The notes beneath the pieces are model-generated. The model saw nothing but the letters and a program-made list of their open reading frames with translations, was not told where the DNA came from and ran no database searches. A program made the translations under genes and the position numbers. A stretch of 64,000 bases of DNA from Coriolopsis trogii (taxonomy: Eukaryota; Basidiomycota; Agaricomycetes; Polyporales; Polyporaceae), in assembly GCA_020543525.1 (NCBI GenBank), contig JAHYIO010000007.1:868001-932000 (forward strand), in the 5' to 3' direction. Of the stretch, positions 1-11,720 are shown one piece after another (within the stretch, counting starts at the first letter, position 1; each line of letters starts with the position of its first letter).

Positions 1-1191
1 TGGGACCGAAACCTTTCCATCGCATGCGATTAATGAGACGCTTCTTCTCTTCCCCAGTATCGTCGTCTACGACGATGGTTTCTACGGACGCCGTGTTCGC
101 TTTGTAGCTGCACCTCGTATTAGGAAATACAAGCGTGTAGAGCAGTCGAAAGGGGCTCACGTGTAGTTTTGTGGGACGCCCTGCCGGCTGAACAGGGGAG
201 GAGGAAACAACCTGAGATTGCTTGTCGTCCGAGTACTCGCACTGGAGCTCTCTCCTTCGCCGAGGAGTTGTGGATCGATGTCCATGCTGAGCGGATCCGC
301 TTCAGTGATGGTGTAGTCTTCCTGCTCAGGCGGTATGTGGTAACCCAGGATTCCGTCAACTGCATGACCGCGTCAGTGTCCGCCGCAAGTGAGTCCGTCA
401 CATACATGCATTCCATACCATCCATGGTGTCCATTGCGCCGCGTAGTTTCGCTACCGGGTCCGACATGTCCGGCTGATACTGGAAATCCGCCATGCCTGC
501 ATATACTCACGTACTTCAGTGATCACAAACAAGAGTTCAATCGTCAAACCTCATAACAGCATTTTCACCCACCCCTGAACCGAGCAGTCTTTGGCACGAC
601 TCCGACTGCTTGAACAGTGTACTCCCCAACAGCACCGTCCCCAGGGTCGCCGTCCGCCCTCTTCTTCCGCTTGCGCTTCACGACCTTGAGTACAATGTTA
701 TTCGTTGCCACGACTTCGCCCGGTATGGGATGCGCGTACGGGTTCCCTGGGCGCATGCGTAGCTCGAGCAGGGACTCGACCCGGTCCTTGCCCGCCGCGC
801 GGCGGAAGGCAGCGTCGATCGCGGGCTGCCCACCGAGCCGCTCAACAGCGAGCGGGACAGAGGTGGGTTGCACGAAGCCCGGATACTCAACGGAATAGAA
901 GTGCGTACTGGGGAGGGGACGGGAGGGCGCTGTGGGGACAGTTGTACTATGGGACGCTTCTTGGAGGTCAACGGCAGAAGCCTCCGGCCGCGAGGAAGGT
1001 CCTGCGGTGGGTTGAGAGGGCCCTGCGTGGGGCTCGTCGACATCCATGTCAATTATTTTGTTACTGCAGGCAGAGAGGGCACAAGAGTCTGGCGATGCGA
1101 GCTGTTCAGAACGTGGAGGAGAGTCAAAGAGCCACGATCGGAAGTTGTGCCAGTCGCGACTCGCGAGACGCGTCTGATCACGTGGATCCAC
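1..1191 (-). CDS. TFC1: TFIIIC tau95 subunit (Tfc1/GTF3C5 family), 3' end cut by window edge
   Basis: Subunit of RNA polymerase III factor TFIIIC, which binds tRNA gene A boxes. Exons on the minus strand: 1191-573, 496-406, 359-161 and 107-1 (continues outside). The introns of 76, 46 and 53 nt are GT-AG and keep phase. The N-terminal conserved block reads YSVEYPGFVQP, then a PGNPYAHPIPGE segment. Exon 2 begins with MADFQYQP, matching the MCDFQY block of the human protein, and the last visible exon ends EEKKRLINRMRWKGFGP, also a family hallmark. Between these lies an acidic Pro/Ser-rich linker. An ATG at 1047 (MDVDEP) is an equally good start and would remove 48 poorly conserved residues. Head to head with PKR1, so they probably share a promoter. 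Confidence 0.9.
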
Positions 1192-1279
1192 TCATCCCTC
1201 TGGGTCGCCTCCAAACTACACAGTACACTGTGACCACTCTCCTTCTTCGGCTGTAGTCGCATCTTACCTGGGCGAGGAC

Positions 1280-1685
1280 ATGGAGCGCAGCAACGAACGG
1301 AGTGCGACGGCCACAACGTCGATAGAAGGAGATGCACACGGAGGCTTCTTTGCTAATATCCTTACCCCAGGCTCGTCTCTCAACCCCGTATTCCTGCTCA
1401 TAGTCGACGGCGTGCTCGCAACCCTCTTGCTCATATTCTTTGCCCTCTTGATCATCTCTGGTGGAAGTGTGCACTTTGTGTTCCTGATGGTCATAACGGG
1501 ATGTCTGTGGGCGAGTGTCAGATGGTGTGTGCTGGCTGGTCGTGTCTCCCATTATGTCGTGTCTAACGGACTCTCTTGATGCTAGGTTCGTGAATGAGCT
1601 GCGGAACGTACGCGTTGAGGAAGCCGAGCAGAAGGATGGGCAAGATCCAAACGAGAGGACGACTACGCATCTCAAAGACGAATAG
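1280..1685 (+). CDS. PKR1: V-ATPase assembly factor Pkr1-like ER membrane protein
   Basis: Two exons, 1280-1524 and 1586-1685, joined in phase at a Trp codon; 114 residues. The protein has a short hydrophilic N-terminus, an FANILTPGSS segment (the family's F..ILTPG start) and two hydrophobic helices around residues 36-58 and 60-80, followed by a charged tail ending HLKDE. Length and topology match Pkr1, an endoplasmic reticulum protein needed to assemble the V0 sector of the vacuolar H+-ATPase. The assignment rests on this small conserved core, so it is solid but not certain. The gene is divergent from TFC1 and convergent with PSF3, whose stop codon lies 71 bp downstream. Confidence 0.82.
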
Positions 1686-1756
1686 CGACCCATTACCCCA
1701 TCTGAAAGCCACCTGCATCATACACCACTATCCTACACCTCCAGAAACACTGCCTA

Positions 1757-2730
1757 TCACCGTCGTCCTCGGTCGCTGGTCTCATACCAGAGCTTCGTCT
1801 TCTTCGCGCTGTCCTGCGCCAGCTGGAACACTGTTTCCCAAGCCCAACCATCAGCGAATCACATACGTGGAGAAAGGGTGCGCGGTATGGAAGGCGGAGG
1901 ATAGAGAATGTGAACGTGTAAAAGAGGAACACGCACGTTCTCGCTCTGTGCCGTCCATGCCCTCTCGGAAGGCTGCGACCCCCGCATCGCCGCCGCGGGA
2001 GGACCCACCACTTGTCTGGAGCGAAGCGAAGTGCTGCGCTTGGTCGATGACTTCCGGTAATCGGGCTCGGAAGGTCTAAGGAATGAAGTGCCCGTCGCGG
2101 CGATGTTGTACACGTTGGGACGCGTCGGATAAGTTTGTTCGACAGTGGGGACGGGAGTAGGGGGCGGGGGAGGACGCACCTCGGTGAGAACTCTTGATAG
2201 CTCATTTGCCGGCATGTCATTCAGTCTGCAAGGAATGAGGCCGTGGGCGTAGATATCTGAGAGGAAGGAACGTACAGCCGCATTATCATCCTTCCGAACC
2301 CATACCATAGGCCGCCTTGTCCGACGAGTGCAGACAATCGCACGCTCCGTGGTTCAGCATTTAACGCGTTGCGCACCCGTGCTGAGAATGGATGCGGAAC
2401 TGTGAAGTCCACGTAGTCGCTACGATGTCGTGCGTGATTGGGAGCGCGTATGAGGGACAAAGCGGGGGCAACGGAGACATGAGAAGAGCGTGACCTACGA
2501 GTAGATGAGGATGTGCGCCATCCATAGTGGTATCTGCACCTTGCTCAGGGCTTTGATCTACCGTGGTCCAATTCAGTATACGGCATGCCTGGTAGTTACC
2601 ATATGCCACGCACATCGCCCGTCTTGCCGCCATCGAGGTGACCCATATCCGGCACATCGACCTTGAACGTACACTGAATCTTCTGGTTCTCTGCGAGGAT
2701 CGATTCTATCAAGTAGTAATCGTCTTCCAT
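1757..2730 (-). CDS. PSF3: GINS complex subunit Psf3
   Basis: GINS is part of the CMG replicative helicase. Six exons on the minus strand: 2730-2614, 2557-2499, 2419-2276, 2225-2180, 2075-1937 and 1830-1757; 192 residues, the usual fungal length. The start MEDDYYLIESILAE is the classic Psf3 N-terminus. It is followed by PDMGHLDGG, then KVQIPLWMA (exon 2), the PFSARVRNAL.AEPRSV block (exon 3) and the C-terminal helix around RARLPEVIDQAQH (exon 5). Introns of 50-106 nt are all GT-AG with phase preserved. I chose GTGCGT at 2613 as the first donor because it joins TGD to IKAL in frame; the GTAACT donor ten bases further into the transcript breaks the frame. Confidence 0.93.
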
Positions 2731-3005
2731 GTTCTGTTAACCTGCTTTCTGTATACGGTTGCCTATATGCGATGAGATGCTACGCGTCGCAAGGCCCAAG
2801 GACAAGAGGTATCAGGAGTGGCTGAAGCCAGAGGTAGATGCGTGCCGTAGACGCGACGCGACTCGGCGCGTCATTTGAACGCGACCACGCGTCACTTCCC
2901 ACGTTGCCCAAGCCGTGTCTTGCAAGTCTACTGGCCTTCTCAGCCTATTGCCCACTACGTACACGCATTCCCTCTTCTACCACTCACTATCTTCACTTCA
3001 AGACG

Positions 3006-3707
3006 ATGCTTTGCCGCGCTTTTGTCCCTCATGTTCCTGCTACTCGCGCCTTGGCGATACCAACATTACGACTGGTCCACACGGCTGCCCTACGTCACTT
3101 CTCGGCGCGGTCTGCGCCAGCCTCCCCACGACACCCTTCGTCACAACAGTCGAGCCTTGCTCGCGAGGTGTTGAGGACACGGACATTCACCTCCACAACA
3201 TCACGGCGAGCGGAGGAAGATCCAAAGATGAACATGGTGTTCGAGCAGCAGCAGAAGGTGCTGAAGCTCCTCCAAGAGAGACCAGAAGTGCTGGACTACA
3301 TGAAGGAGTTTGTGGGGCTCCTCAAAGATAATGGTGCGTGGCTCCTTCGATCAGGCTCTGTCCTGACAGCTTCGCTCGATTGTTGGCATGAATGCTGCGA
3401 TGCGCCGGGCCTGACGTCAGGACTCCGTGTGGGATCACGCTCGTTCCTGACGACTTGTTTTTGTTGCTAGGAGTGGACGTAACGTCGGGGCAGCTTCCGA
3501 GCAAGATGGAGATGTTCCGGCTCCTGATGAAGACCGAGGTGAGGGATAGCGCGATGAAGATGGCGGGCGCGTTCCAGGAGGCGGGCATTGATCTGCAGTC
3601 GAAGGTTGGGAGCTCCCCATGATTAGGACGTTTGCGCCTACTGACGTCGACCCACATAGGACATGATGCAATCGCTTATGGCCTTGCAGAAACAGTTCAA
3701 GGAGTAG
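3006..3707 (+). CDS. Small protein of unknown function, predicted mitochondrial
   Basis: Three exons: 3006-3333, 3471-3604 and 3660-3707; 169 residues. I do not recognise the family. The first 70 residues are rich in Arg, Ser, Ala and Pro with almost no acidic residues (LVHTAALRHFSARSAP), which looks like a mitochondrial presequence. A helical, charged domain follows (EQQQKVLKLLQERPEVLDYM, then MEMFRLLMKTEVRD and a C-terminal MALQKQFKE), probably alpha-helical throughout. The start is the ATG at 3006 because it opens the presequence; an in-frame upstream codon at 2838 would add a non-conserved leader. Head to head with PSF3, 275 bp between start codons. The function remains open. Confidence 0.75.
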
Positions 3708-4120
3708 GAGAGCGCTAGTTGCATCGTGGAGCAAGGCTATATCATACTCACATTTTTCTGCGATCATGCGGACATGTTCGTTGCTGTGTATTGCACTCAC
3801 CGGTTCCGACACTAGCGTGTAGCGAAGAGCTGTATTCGGAGGAGAGAACGCGATCGGTTCAGAAGGAGAGTTGCTCATTCGTTTGGGCGTAGCGACGGTA
3901 CCGTTCTAAGCGTTCCCTGAATGGTCAAGCTACCGGAGGCAGTAGCGCATATTGCAATAACGCAAAGTTGCGGCGATCGTCATAATTAGGACGGATTAGA
4001 CACATGTTGGATTGGGGCCCGGACGGGGAGACAGACTGCGTGAAGACTATGCCGAACGTCTGTCAGGGACTATAGACGCGTGTGTGCATCTGGAGCAGGG
4101 TGACGTGGATGTCTGGTGTA

Positions 4121-4575
4121 CAGTGACGGCCGTTATTGATGCAACCCCCCCTTTTCGGAAGGTCGTTCTCATCTGCCAGAACTGCCTCTATTCCAGCGCT
4201 ATCCTGATGCTGCCCGTCTTGTATTCAGCCTGCCTTTTGTCAAATGTCCTCAGAATTCCTAGCATAGACAATACATGACTCTACAATGACACAGTGATAT
4301 TTTCCAGCTAATATTTGAGGTGCTAGAACTAGGGTCCAGGATTACTCAGTGCAGCTTCAATTGATTTTGTCAATGGGCCAATATCATTCGTAAAGTAATG
4401 CCTAGTGTATAGAGAGTAGATTCTGCCGACAAACGCAAGTAAAAGAGGCCTGTATGATGTGAACAAGCAGAGCCCTACCCAATTAGCGCCGGGATGAAGC
4501 TGGAATAGGGGTGTTTTTGGCAGATGGGAACGACCTTCCGAAAAGGGGGGGTTGCATCAATAACGGCCGTCACTG
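4121..4575. mobile_element. 455-bp MITE with 58-bp terminal inverted repeats and TA target duplication
   Basis: The two ends are inverted copies of each other over 58 bp (4121-4178 and 4518-4575) with a single mismatch. Each contains a run of seven C or G bases. A TA dinucleotide flanks both ends (4119-4120 and 4576-4577), as expected for Tc1/mariner-type insertion, and the terminal bases CAGTG fit that superfamily. A shorter inverted match, ctattccagc, sits just inside each end. No transposase coding sequence fits between the ends, so it would have moved in trans. It lies in the intergenic gap before the kinase gene. Near-identical arms imply recent insertion or gene conversion. Confidence 0.9.
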
Positions 4576-4889
4576 TATTGTAGGGGCGGAGCACAGTGAT
4601 AGCCAAACATCGGCGAGGACAGACCTATTTGTTACGAGTGCAAGTAGCAATGAGAGGGTGGGCAACAGAGTGGAGCAGCGAATACGCATGCGGCAACGGG
4701 CCAGAGACAGGGCGGGCGCTGAGTGAGCGAGTGCAATGACGTATGCGAGCTGGATGACGCCATGGAGCTGTCTCTTCCTCATCGCCTTCAAATCACTCTC
4801 CCCTGTCCCCCGTCAGCCACAGATCCCTCTGTTCCTCCGTCCCTGTCCCGCCTCCATCCTCCTCCATACCCGCATACCCGCATATAGCC

Positions 4890-7412
4890 ATGCCTTCTGG
4901 AACGGGCGTCGTCGACGCGTTCAAGAGTCGGTTTCCCCACGCTTCCTCTCATATCTCGCGGGCTGCCGCTAATCCCGCCTTGGCGCATCACAGATCTAAT
5001 TCGTCATGGAAAGAACCACCACACCGTTAAGCAGGAAGAACCTAGCTATCAGCCGTACACCCAGCAGACCCAGATGCCGCCTCAGCCCCAGCAGCCCCAG
5101 CAGCGTGCAACCGACTCTCAGCAAAGCGGCCGCCAGCAGAAAGAAGCTCAACACCAACAGCAGCAAACACAGAAGCACGCGTCTCCAAAGTACAAGGAAC
5201 AGGTCGAACAGATCGTCCAGGAAGAGCGCGAGGCAAAGGGCAAAATGCCTGTCCACAAGGGCCTCGAGAACTATAAACTCATAGAGAAGATGGGCGAGTG
5301 AGTCGTGCTCGTTTCACTCATCATATTCTTTTTTGTGTCCGGTGGACGCGCGCTATTCCGCCCACCCGAGCTGCATACTCTATACCTCTCATCTACCTCG
5401 TGAGCTGCAGCGTGGTACCCGTTCTGGTTACCGTTTCGGTGTGAATCGGGTAGCTGCGGGTTCGATCGCTGCGGTTGACACAGTGCATGCGTCGTCAGGA
5501 ATATCGCTGGCGCTCCGCCAGATCTCGTTGCCATCCCCCAGTGAAATCGCGATGGTATAGAGCATCGTCGACTGATCATTTGCCGTAGCGGTGCATTCTC
5601 GAATGTATACAAGGCTGTCGATCTCCGTTCAGGGCAGAAGGTCGCAGGTAGGTCGATTGCGGTCGGTCGCCGTAATCATACATATGGACCCACATCATCT
5701 GTTGCAGTCAAGGTTGTACGCAAATATGAGCTCAGTGCTTCGCAGGTTAGTGCTACATCTTCGCTTGCCCCATCTTCATTCATTATGTACCTGTCCATCG
5801 TGCGCCGCGTCCGCAGGCCGGCGAAAAGCACCTGAACCGTGAGTTCAAAAAGAAGCCGCGGGTCACAGAGGTGCCTCCTATTGCTGTGTCTTGGTCTCCA
5901 AGCTGACGAGCGTTTCTGCAATATGTAGAGGGCAAATATCCTGAAAGGTGTGTGATACTTCTTGGTCGAGGTCGCTGTACTGTATGCTCAATCGCCTATC
6001 AGAGGTTCAAATCATGCGTGGAATCAATCACCCAGCGATAGTCAAGCTTTTGGCATTCTTTGAGTCCCCAGAGCATTATTTCCTCGTGCTCGAGCGTGCG
6101 TATTTCCCATGACGTCTCGCAGGAGGATTGGTGACGAATGGACGGTTGCGCTCCGCAGTGATGGAAGGTGGAGAGTTGTTCCACCAGATTGTGAAGCTCA
6201 CCTACTTCAGCGAGAATCTCGCACGACACGTCATCGTCCAGGTTGCCCAAGGAATCAGATACCTACACGAGGAGCGCGGCGTCGTCCACAGGGATATCAA
6301 ACCTGAGAACCTACTATTTGAGCGCATACCCATCGTTCCTTCCAAGAACCCCCTACCCAAACAATTTGACGAGGACAAGGAAGATGAGGGTGAATTCATC
6401 CCCGGTGTAGGTGGAGGCGGAATCGGCAGGGTGAAGATTGCCGACTTTGGTCTGAGCAAGGTGGTATGGGACGAACAGACGATGACGCCGTGCGGTACTG
6501 TGGGGTACACTGCTCCCGAGATCGTCAAGGATGAGCGGTATAGCAAGAGCGTCGACATGTGGGCGCTCGGTTGTGTCCTCTATACCCTCCTTTGCGGTTT
6601 CCCTCCATTCTACGATGAGAGCATCAACGTTCTCACCGAGAAAGTCGCCCGCGGATACTACACTTTCCTCAGTCCATGGTGGGATACCATCAGCACCTCC
6701 GGTAAGTCCTAACTATGTCGTGTTTTCTCTGCGATTCTGACATAATGCTCCAGCCAAGGACCTCATCACGCATCTGCTATGCGTCGACCCAGCGCAGCGA
6801 TTCACTATCGACGAGTTCCTCGCCCATCCATGGGTTACCGCCGCTCCCGCACCATCTCTGCCACAACCGACACCTATCTCTGCTGTACCTCGGGGTCTTG
6901 ATTCGCCTCTCCTCGCGGATGCACGTGGTGGTGCGCGCGAAGCGCGCTCGCCTGGTCTTGCCAGCCTCAAGGAAGCATTCGATATCACTTACGCGGTTCA
7001 CCGCATGGAGGAAGAGGGTGCTCGACGACGCGCTCAAAAAGGAGGTGCCAATCGGGGCTTCCTCCAGAATCTCAACGAGAGTGACGAGGAGGAGGAGCTC
7101 CCTTCGGTGGCACGACAGCAACCACTATCGGGATCCGGTGCCAAGGTCGCGGCCAAGCGCGCAGTGCAAGGTGACGCGTATGACGGACGTGCCGGTCAGC
7201 GCGACCGTGGGCGGAGAACAGGTGGTGCCACGAAACCATTCGAGCTGGACATGGACGGCGCAACGCTTCTCGGCAGGCGACACAAGCGAGGTGCTGACGG
7301 AGGCGTCGCCGGTATCGGAGCGTTTGGTGGAAGTCCTCTTACAAGAACTGCGAAGGACGATGGCCGTGAGCAGTTGATGGAGGTGCCAATGTCGCCGATG
7401 AGAGTGGATTAG
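4890..7412 (+). CDS. Ser/Thr protein kinase, CAMK group, Srk1/Rck2-like
   Basis: Probably a stress-pathway kinase acting downstream of a MAP kinase, like fission yeast Srk1. Nine exons: 4890-4926, 4994-5297, 5589-5647, 5708-5745, 5817-5870, 5929-5947, 6003-6095, 6159-6701 and 6754-7412. Glycine loop GDGAFSNVYKAV; invariant Lys in VAVKVVRK; catalytic loop VHRDIKPENLL; a 45-residue acidic, glycine-rich insert before DFGLSK, typical of the Rck/Srk subfamily; activation segment end GYTAPEIV; DMWALGCVLYTLLCG. The N-terminus is Gln-rich and the C-terminus acidic and low in complexity. The first junction uses a weak GTCGGT donor and is the least certain part. Intron 2 (291 nt) is long for this region, and exon 6 is only 19 nt. 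Confidence 0.9.
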
Positions 7413-8613
7413 TTGGTTATTCGGACATCACGCTTGCACATACCGCTTCGTTCCCCATCGCTTTCAGCCATCATGCTTTCTGTTTAGACCCATTCGAGCT
7501 GGTCATCGTGTACACTATACATGGGTACTGTATATGTTATTGTAGTCGTCCATTCGCCACTTGCCTCGCCACTTGCACTGTTACATCTTCCCCTCGTCAA
7601 CCTCCCTGGCTATCGTTCGTCCGTATAGCGATTCCATACACGTTCATGTAGACTTTTTCGACCCTGCTGCTATCCCAAGGGCAGTGTGGCTAATTCTCGT
7701 GCTTCCGCATGTAGTCTTATGTCTCGCATACTCGAATTTTCTGACTCGTGGACCTCATATGCCTCGTTGACTCACGGGGTTGAATCCACATGTGTCGACG
7801 ACAACCCGTACATTAGACAGACATGTGCGAGAGGAATTGTGCCATTATGTATTGTGATGGAGCTAGATGGGTATCTTTTGTATAGAACCAGAGATTGCCG
7901 TTTGCCAGCACGTATTGAGGTGAAGTTTGGAAGTGATGCCACCGTTCATCATAGATCGCCTCAAACTGTGACATCATACATGGTAGCGGTGGCGGTGAAT
8001 GTATCACGTATCAATTTAGGCAGTCTAGACGCTCAGAGATTGACTCTGCCGTCACTCCGATCGCGAAACTGGGCTCACTCACTTGTCACTGTCTCAACTG
8101 CAGAAGGGCGCAGCACTGCGCACTGAGCAGCTTATACTAGACATGCTAGTATGACTTATTATTCTCAACTGTGCCAGTGAGCCGTAGCGGCTTGCTCCTA
8201 TTGTTCCCATCCTTCGATGATACACTGTGACTGGCCGCTCGCTAGACTCGGAGATCCGCCGCTCATCCCAAGAGAGCAATAATGGCCACATATCAGAAAG
8301 AAGAGCAAGCCAAGCACGACTAACTGATCCGCTCTCGTGCGCCCCAAGTGCTAGCCCCAGTGCTGCTAAATTATGACGTGGCCCGTTCTTGCATGGATGT
8401 TGCATGAAGAGTGGTGCACGGGCAGTGATGGAGATTCGAAGAGAGCTACCGCAGCAAACATCAGAGCCAAGAAAGAATATGAGCAATTACCGTGGCCGGT
8501 AGTCATGCAGGAGGTTCTTTTCCAGCAGGTTGTATGCGTGATGCATCACTCTCGTGAGTCTCGCTGCCTGGCTATCGAGAGGCTTTTAAATGAGTAGACG
8601 AAGGAGGTGAGCG
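7413..8613. other. Intergenic, no supported gene
   Basis: About 1.2 kb between the kinase stop codon and orphan-family gene A. I find no conserved reading frame, tRNA or repeat pair. A small perfect palindrome, atactag-acatg-ctagtat, lies near 8134-8152 and could be a dyad binding site, but it is short enough to arise by chance. Confidence 0.6.
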
Positions 8614-9666
8614 ATGCCCCGTTCTCTGCTCCTCATCACCCTGGCGAGGATGACATCCGCCGATGCCACTCAGGCTCGCAACCCGTGTGGTATCCGAAGC
8701 AGGCCACTCAACGTTTTGACTTACATGGATGAGGACGCATTCCGTAATGCGAAGGCGAGTCTCCCCTCTGCATATGTGCGTTAGGGACTCGAGGTTGACC
8801 CACGTCTGTCACAGCCACGCATTCGACAGCTCGCGGTAAAATGCCTAGATATGGAGAAGAAATGGTGTGCTCAGGATCTGTCCGCCAAGAGTCGTATACT
8901 CGCCAAGGTATGTCCCGTCATGTATTCAACCTGCCCGTCGTGGTAATTAGGGCTAGCTAACGAACGTTACCCATCCGTTATGGTGTTTCGGTATGCACAC
9001 ACTCGCACGTAGCTCCGTGAAGAATTCCCCTTCCTTGATAAATATCACGAGCTCAGACCTGCAAGCAATTACCTACGAAGGTTCCTCGGTTCTCGAATGG
9101 CTGAGCGGCGTCGGAAAGGTCGCCGCGATCGCACCAACAGGCAGGTCAAAGGAAAGGATCATGCCCAGGAGCATAGTCAACCATCGAAATGCCCCTTCTC
9201 AGCTGAAATAAGCCGAGCGGCATATCCAGAGGCTGCTCGTGGTAGTTCAGTCACGATGGAGCGGAGCGTTCCTCTCACCCAAGTGAGTCGTTCTTCTCAC
9301 CTCATGGGTCTATCATGACTCTACACTGACTCCAGTACCGTACTATAGCCATCATCTGTGACGGGCTGCCTTCGACACCCTCCAAGCCAGCCCTCACCGA
9401 ACACATCTCACAGTGATGCGGCATGGATGCACAGAAGCTCGCCAGATACTCTAGGGCGGGATCAAGTCGAAGCATTCTTATTATGCATCGATCCCGACTT
9501 CGTGAGTCTCCTCCCTCGCTTCATCGAGGCGGGGATACGGAGCGGCGCAGATCTCATGCGCACGGCCCGCCTTACTGAGGAGGAGCGCAACATTTTCCTC
9601 GTCGTCGACGTGCGTCTTAGCGCATTGGAACGCCGTATGGTATCGCTCGCCCTGCGAGAAGTATGA
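8614..9666 (+). CDS. Orphan-family protein A (paralogue of the gene at 21130-22461)
   Basis: Unrecognised family. Four exons: 8614-8754, 8815-8907, 9013-9282 and 9349-9666; 273 residues. Three blocks match the paralogue: a helical exon 2 of exactly 31 codons; an exon-3 start EEFPFLDKYHELRP aligned with AAYPAFLKYENNWP; and a C-terminal 65-residue block (FLLCIDPDFVSLLPRF, then AGI, then DVRLSALE). The middle is a basic, low-complexity linker. The first intron (8755-8814) uses a GC donor, AAG|GCGAGT, supported because it recreates the paralogue's junction. The start ATG is the first in frame but unproven. No signal peptide or membrane segment. The C-terminal block is predicted helical; a SAM-like fold is possible but only a guess. 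Confidence 0.75.
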
Positions 9667-9895
9667 ACATGGATTTCGAGGCGCACGTATATGTACATAT
9701 GCACCATGTCCCTTCATCCACAACAATTGTCTCCGTGCACAACCTGCGTTGTGATAGTTTAGGATACGATAAATGTTACACTCCAAAAATGTACAGATCC
9801 GTGGTATCATCTACCGTAAATAGTCCTTCAGAAGTAAACTACGGAAGCCACCACAACCACTTCGCGAGCGCTAGCCAAGATCGGCTCAGGTAGTC

Positions 9896-11528
9896 CTAAT
9901 CGTCATCATCGCTGTCATCGCTACTCGAGTACTCGTCGTCATCAAAGTCAGCACCCCCGCCAGCGAACGAGGCCAGGCTCACAGGCGGCCCACGCTTATC
10001 GACAGGAGACACCGCACCTGCCAGGAAGTCATCTTCGTCATCTAGACCAAGGCCATCGCTGCCGCCGACTTCGACGTCAAGCTCCTCTTTGAGCTCCTCC
10101 TCAAACGCGTCGAGGTCAATCTCCTCGCCTTCATTCTCGTTCTCCGTAAACTCCGACGACGGCTCGAACGAGGGCTTCGAGGGCGGCGCGACAAAGTCGA
10201 TCTCTTCCATGACGATTCTAGGCGCTGGAGCGGCGAGGGCCAAGGCGGGTGGCTGAGGGGGCGAAATATCGTCCCACTCCTCTTCGTCAGAATCAGGGAG
10301 ACCTGGCGGTGCTGGGGCTGGAGCTGGAGCCGATGCTGCAGGCACTGGCTGCGAGACATGGGTAGGAGGCAATGAAGGCAGAGAGGGTAGCGACACAGCT
10401 AAAGAAGGGGCGGGGAAAGAGAGCTCGACGGGCGACTTTGGTGGGGGTGGCTCTTTCTTCTCATGCACCACTCTGGGTTTCTTTTGAACCGGCTGGGCCC
10501 GAGGTGCAGTGTTGATAGTCTCTTCGTCGGGATGCTCGCGCTTGACCCCCTTGCCTGTGCCAGAGGTATCTGATACTGACGCTCTAGGATTCGCTTTCGA
10601 TGCACTTGGCACAGGTTTGGGCGGCAGACTGGGGACTGGCCGAGCACTCCGAGACTGCTCAGATACTGGCGGCGGAGGTGCCGCAACAGATGGCTTCAGT
10701 TTCATCCCCTTTGGTGGAGCTGCAACCGAACGAGGTACGGGTCTAGGCTTAGGTTCTGGCTTTGTTTCTGGTATTTCGCCCTCGCTCTCTTCCTCTTCGT
10801 GTTTAACCGCAGGTTCTTGTTGTGCATGAGAGGTGGAGGACGAGGTTGAAGCTGAGACACGTGGAGGTATTGCGGGAGCAGCTGGTGACAATGTAAGCGA
10901 TACGTTGTCGAGGGGATGGTACATCGATAGACTTACGGGAGGCAGCATAACGGGGGGTATGGATTGCTTTGGGATCATGATGCAGGCTAACATAGGCATC
11001 CATCTTCTCTAAGGTATATGTCTACGTCCACACATGTCAGGGAATGTGCATACACCCTCGAGAGGAAGCGTACCCCATAGGTCTCATCATACACAAGGAC
11101 GCATTCATATTCACGAGCGGCCTTCTCCTTTCCGATGAATGTGACGCCATGCTCGTTCTACGGCAGAAACCCCTCATGAAGACGGCACTTGTGCGTCCGC
11201 GGGCGATGACGCACCTGTATGCTCGGCCGAACGACGGTAACGCTGGACCGCGTGCCCTGCTCTATGGGCGGCCGGATTTCTATAGTCCCAGGTTTGGTTA
11301 CATCTATGGACTCTGGCTGAAAGTTATCTGCATAGTCATTGTAAGATATAGTAGTAGGTAACGCCGAAATGTCTTTGGCTTACAACGGAAGGAATAGAGC
11401 TCTCGATCGAATTTGTTCGACTTGGCTCCTTCGCCTTTGCGCGTCTTGACCGCTCGGAGGATGGACCCACCCAAGTTAAGTTTGTGCCGTCCATCGGCAG
11501 TCCAGGGATTTGACGCAGTGGTGGACAT
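9896..11528 (-). CDS. ELL-associated factor (EAF family) transcription elongation protein
   Basis: EAF partners ELL to stimulate RNA polymerase II elongation. Five exons: 11528-11384, 11327-11215, 11157-11074, 11021-10937 and 10881-9896; 470 residues. The conserved N-terminal domain reads LYSFRYNFQPESIDVTKPG across the first junction, then NEHGVTFIGKE and ECVLVYDETYGTYTLEKMD, matching the EAF N-terminal domain. The remaining two thirds are disordered: proline-rich stretches, an acidic block (EEEWDDISPP), and a run of Asp/Ser ending in SDDSDDDD. Acidic, low-complexity C-termini act as activation domains in this family. Downstream, on the opposite strand, orphan gene A ends 230 bp away (convergent). 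Confidence 0.88.
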
Positions 11529-11651
11529 CGCGAAAACAAGCGGGAGGATAGGATGGATAGTGAGTCTCTCTACAGAGTATAGGTGAGTTTGGTGGCTGGT
11601 AGAGAGAGGGTGTCCCACGGTGGCGGAGGGTGGCGGAGGGGATATTGTTCC

Positions 11652-11697
11652 AACAATAGCCGCTTAGGCCTTTGCCGACGGCCTTAGCTATATTGTT
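11652..11697. repeat. Imperfect hairpin, arms of about 18 bp
   Basis: The left arm (11652-11670) and right arm (11680-11697) are near-complements, aacaatag..ttaggcc against ggccttagctatattgtt, with a 9-base loop. It lies 28 bp before the Pol III-like boxes and may belong to the same element. Confidence 0.5.
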
Positions 11698-11720
11698 TTT
11701 AGATGTAAACCTAGTATGAA

